Source of the DNA: Marisa cornuarietis
Taxonomy: Eukaryota > Mollusca > Gastropoda > Architaenioglossa > Ampullariidae
Length of the DNA: 64,000 nucleotides
Direction of reading: 5' to 3'
Assembly (NCBI GenBank): GCA_004794655.1
Contig: SMMW01000013.1
Coordinates: 2,812,001 to 2,876,000, forward strand
The position numbers and the translations under genes are program-made. This document shows, piece after piece, positions 61,165 through 64,000 of this stretch. Each line of letters begins with the position of its first letter. The stretch's first letter is position 1. A model generated the notes under the pieces. It saw nothing but the letters and a program-made list of their open reading frames with translations. It was not told the origin of the DNA and did no database searches.

Positions 61165-62118
61165 CCGAATGTGGACTTTAGGTGTAATGTGACCCTTCTC
61201 GCCACATATATAACAGGTCACAGGACTGTTCTTGTCCTTCCCTCTATTCTTTCTGTCTACTGCCTTCTGTGACAACAGTTCTAACCTGCTAGATAGACAC
61301 TAATCTACTAAGGTTTTGGAATAACTTGAGGGGTTTACTTTCTGATGTGTTTTCGCTAATGCTTCTGACAACTTCTAGATTCTCAGGTTTTCTACTCTCA
61401 AATCTCTCGTCAAACGACTCAAATTCGCTACCCAGAGCTACAGCTTCGTGAATGGACGAGGGGTGATTGAACTGAACCTGCGTCCTCAAGTCCTTGGATG
61501 GGACTCCACTTACGAACTGGACAATAACTATGATTTCTCTTGCTCCTGATGGCATATTGGGGTATGCGTTAGCAGCAAGACGATTCGACACGAAACCGTA
61601 CTCTGTGACACTTTCGCCTTTCCTTTTGAACTTAGACCTAAACTCAAAAACACGCTTTAGACTTTCTCTTTTTGCAGGTTCGAATCTGCGCTCTCAAGCT
61701 GTCTTTATGGCATCAAAATCCTCTAATTCTCCTACATTTAGCTCATCTGTTGGGCATTACCTCGCAGGGACATGGCTAACTTCACTATTTCTCTGCATAA
61801 TCCCAATCATTCCATCTAGAGACTGTTTCAAAATGGCTTAGTCAATCTTTAAAATCGCCTTTGATGCCTGTAAACACGTCTGGAATCCTTTCTTTTCTAT
61901 TACCAGGGAAAGTACGATTGAGAAATCTGTTTGTTCCTAGACCTAGAGCACTGGCTGTAGCAACTGCTGAATGAGCCTTCGTCACTACTGTTTCTGTTAT
62001 TACTACCTCCACTAGACCTGGAGAACCTTTGACTCCTAGTCCTATATGTCTCCTTCCTGTTCACTTTCTGAACGAACCAATCTGCTTTCTTAAGCGCAAA
62101 GATACCTATGGCACACAC
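61165..62118 (-). pseudogene. Gypsy gag remnant
   Basis: Capsid-like region: FVSNRLAANAYPNMPSGARE, VQFVSGVPSKDLRTQVQF and HEAVALGSEFESF (61591-61400) match the retrotransposon gag pattern. Upstream pieces near 61850-61930 give FPGNR..IPDVF in broken frames. At about 61180-61215 lies a CCHC knuckle CYICGEKGH in which the final Cys is replaced (PKV). Several stops make it inactive. It belongs with the RT/RNase H pieces to the left. Confidence 0.8.
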
Positions 62119-62295
62119 CTAGCGCAAACAAAGCAGCTGTTAACAACATGATGAGCACACAATGTGCATAAAGAAAACGCTACTGCCTCTGCAGGAACGT
62201 GACAAAGCAACTCGCTATCTAGCAAACACAGAGAAGACTGGGGCTGAACACACTCATGACAGAAAACTATGCTGATCACGGCACAAATTTATTTG

Positions 62296-62436
62296 TAGCC
62301 GGACTGAAGACACTAGAAAGCGATCATCTTTCCTCACTAGGTCCTCAGTCCGTTCCTCTTTAATGTTCCAGGGAAAAGGACCGAAGTTCCCAAAGGAGAA
62401 TTTTCTGCTAAAATTCTAGCTCTTGTTTGTCAGGTG
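62296..62436 (-). repeat. Candidate short LTR, THNSL2 side
   Basis: Direct repeat partner of 53201-53340. On the minus strand it ends TCAGTCCGGCTACA and is followed by TTTGTGCCGTGATC, which resembles a retroelement primer-binding site at the right place, just before gag. Its minus-strand start is less clear (no TG). Confidence 0.45.
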
Positions 62437-62564
62437 TTGTGATGCCATTTGATGATTTTGAAATAGTTTTTAAGTGCAGATAATACATACTGAGAGAGTA
62501 CAGCTCACATTTTCACTTGAATATGTTTAATAAAGATGTTAATCTTGTTATTTTTCATCAGATC

Positions 62565-64000
62565 ATGAAGTACTGCAGTACCAGAGGGAAAATTTCAGGA
62601 CTGTCCTTTGAAGATGTCCTTTTTTCTGGTTACTTGGCTGATGGTGGCATGGCACTACCAGAAGTCGTTCCAGAGGTGCCCTTAGAAACACTAAAGTCAT
62701 GGGTTGGACTTTCATATAAGGAACTAGTGCTAAAGATTGTTCCATTATATGTCTCGCAGGAAGAATTGCCACTCATTGTCTTGGAAGGTAGGTATTTTGG
62801 GACCTTTTAAAACGTTTCACTGGATTTTGACTTGATATGGTTTTTGTTTATGGAGGAATATTTACAAAGGGAATTATTTATCTTTTTTATATGGTTCTGA
62901 AGGTTTTACCTTTGTTAGTGAGCATGTAAATGCACAGATTGTTCTTTAAATATATGCTTTATTGTAAAATATTTAACGGTAAATGATATCCTTTCTACTT
63001 TCAGAATGTTTAGCCATGGTGCTGATGAATTGTTTCTTGTTTAGAACTGGTGGAACAAGCTCTCTCAACATTTGATGTACCAGAAATTGTTCCGGTTGTT
63101 TGTTTTCCGGGGGGCTTAAACATAATGGAACTATTTCATGGACGGACATGGGCTTTCAAAGACTTAGCCATGTCTATTCTTGGACAGTTTTTCAACGTTT
63201 TTCTTAACAGAAGACAAAAACATCTTATGCTGGTTGTTGGTAAGTTGAAGGTTATTGACCAGAGAGAGACTTTTCTTTTAAAAAGCAAAGTATCAACGAG
63301 AAAATGACATAAGGGGTTCTACACACGCATGGTGGGCCAATACTATGTGTTGCCCTGGAAATGAGACCTAACCCCCAAAATTAAGCCCTAGAATAATTTT
63401 TCAGGATGCTCGTGATGTAAGCCATACCCCAAATATGTTGTGTGTTGAAACACACAATAGACGAATTATAAAGTAATGATAATAATATATAAATAAATAA
63501 CATTATGAGGTAATGGCGATGTTCCAGAAGATGACATGACTGTATTAGAATAAATGTAGATTTTTGTACATGAAAAATTAAAACATGCCCTGAAAATAAA
63601 CCCTAATACTGTACCTCTATCTTATACTCTACCCCGTCTTATTTTTGGGGAAACATGGTAATCTTACCTTAATGCCTGACAATTTTTGTTCTTTTGTTTG
63701 GACACTGGAAGTACCGGGTCAGGTAGGGTGCATGCCTAGCCATTACATCATAAATTTTTTTTATTACTTTGTGCATACAGAATGTGTATATATGAATACA
63801 TAATTGCAAAGTTTTAAAATTTTGTCAGTGTACTAGATGATTTGTGTATTAGTTTAAATATCAATATGAAGCATAAAAAAGGCAGCATTTTTAAAATATT
63901 TCTGTTTGAGACAGGTACATCAGGGGACACCGGCAGTTCTGCAATAGAAGCTGTTAGAGGCCTCAAGTGGGTGGACATAGTGGTCGTTTTACCTCGTGAT
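62565..64000 (+). CDS. THNSL2: Threonine synthase-like 2, N-terminal part
   Basis: PLP-dependent fold-type II enzyme. Mammalian THNSL2 acts as a phospho-lyase on O-phosphothreonine and O-phosphohomoserine, giving 2-oxobutyrate and phosphate. Exons seen: 62565-62787, 63045-63239 and 63915-64000 (continues beyond the window), 168 codons so far of about 480. The N-terminal threonine-synthase domain shows [20 protein letters not shown] and LSYKELV. The Schiff-base lysine is Lys113 in [10 protein letters not shown], the same number as in the human protein, and the PLP phosphate loop [14 protein letters not shown] starts exon 3. The donors are GTAGGT and GTAAGT. The ATG lies three bases after an acceptor-like TTTTTCATCAG, so a non-coding leader exon probably lies upstream. 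Divergent from NUP107 across the transposon nest. Confidence 0.95.

Noticed and set aside
1..64000. CRISPR array, bacterial operon or phage
   Set aside because: The sequence is clearly animal nuclear DNA. The regular repeats are microsatellites, tandem duplications and the 20-bp arrays, none with spacer structure.

Overview
The window is eukaryotic nuclear DNA. Genes are split by GT-AG introns, there is one SNRPG, NFYA and NUP107 orthologue each with animal-like protein sequence, and the spacer is full of microsatellites, tRNA-derived SINEs, CR1/L2-like and RTE-like LINE 3' ends, a Ty3/gypsy remnant and several MITEs. Protein similarity to vertebrates is high but far from identical, and the repeat style is like that of lophotrochozoan, especially gastropod, genomes. 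A mollusc (snail) is my best inference; no single sequence here proves it.

Layout. 1-17.9 kb: no convincing gene. It holds SINE fragments, a pair of diverged direct repeats, long (GT)n, (GACA)n and (CA)n tracts, a cluster of CACGTG sites and one possible 155-codon reading frame. 17.9-19.35 kb: 5'-truncated CR1/L2-like LINE with an intact reverse transcriptase C-terminal half. 19.35-25.6 kb: spacer with a SINE that carries a MITE inside it. 25.67-28.21 kb (-): SNRPG (Sm-G), complete in four coding exons. 28.2-28.57 kb: compact head-to-head promoter with a perfect CRE. 28.57-33.69 kb (+): NFYA, complete in five coding exons. 34.1-35.0 kb: pogo/Tigger-like non-autonomous element. 36.9-52.93 kb (-): NUP107, complete in 26 coding exons, with a 554-bp exact tandem duplication covering exon 3. 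53.2-62.5 kb: a nest of mobile elements separating NUP107 from its divergent neighbour: a minus-strand gypsy remnant (gag, RT, RNase H) broken by a THAP-domain insertion and by a decayed hAT (ZMYM1-like) transposase, with 20-bp palindromic repeat arrays and candidate short LTRs. 62.56-64.0 kb (+): first three coding exons of THNSL2, running off the window.

The host genes are housekeeping genes: pre-mRNA splicing (SNRPG), CCAAT-box transcription (NFYA), nuclear pore scaffold (NUP107) and PLP-dependent phospho-amino-acid metabolism (THNSL2). They form two divergent pairs (SNRPG/NFYA, tight; NUP107/THNSL2, pushed about 9.6 kb apart by transposons). I do not see a new multi-gene system. The most unusual signals are the exon-3 duplication, an NF-YA DNA-contact residue change, the TTAA-flanked 239-bp MITE family present in two gene introns, and the inverted 20-bp-period arrays around the gypsy remnant.
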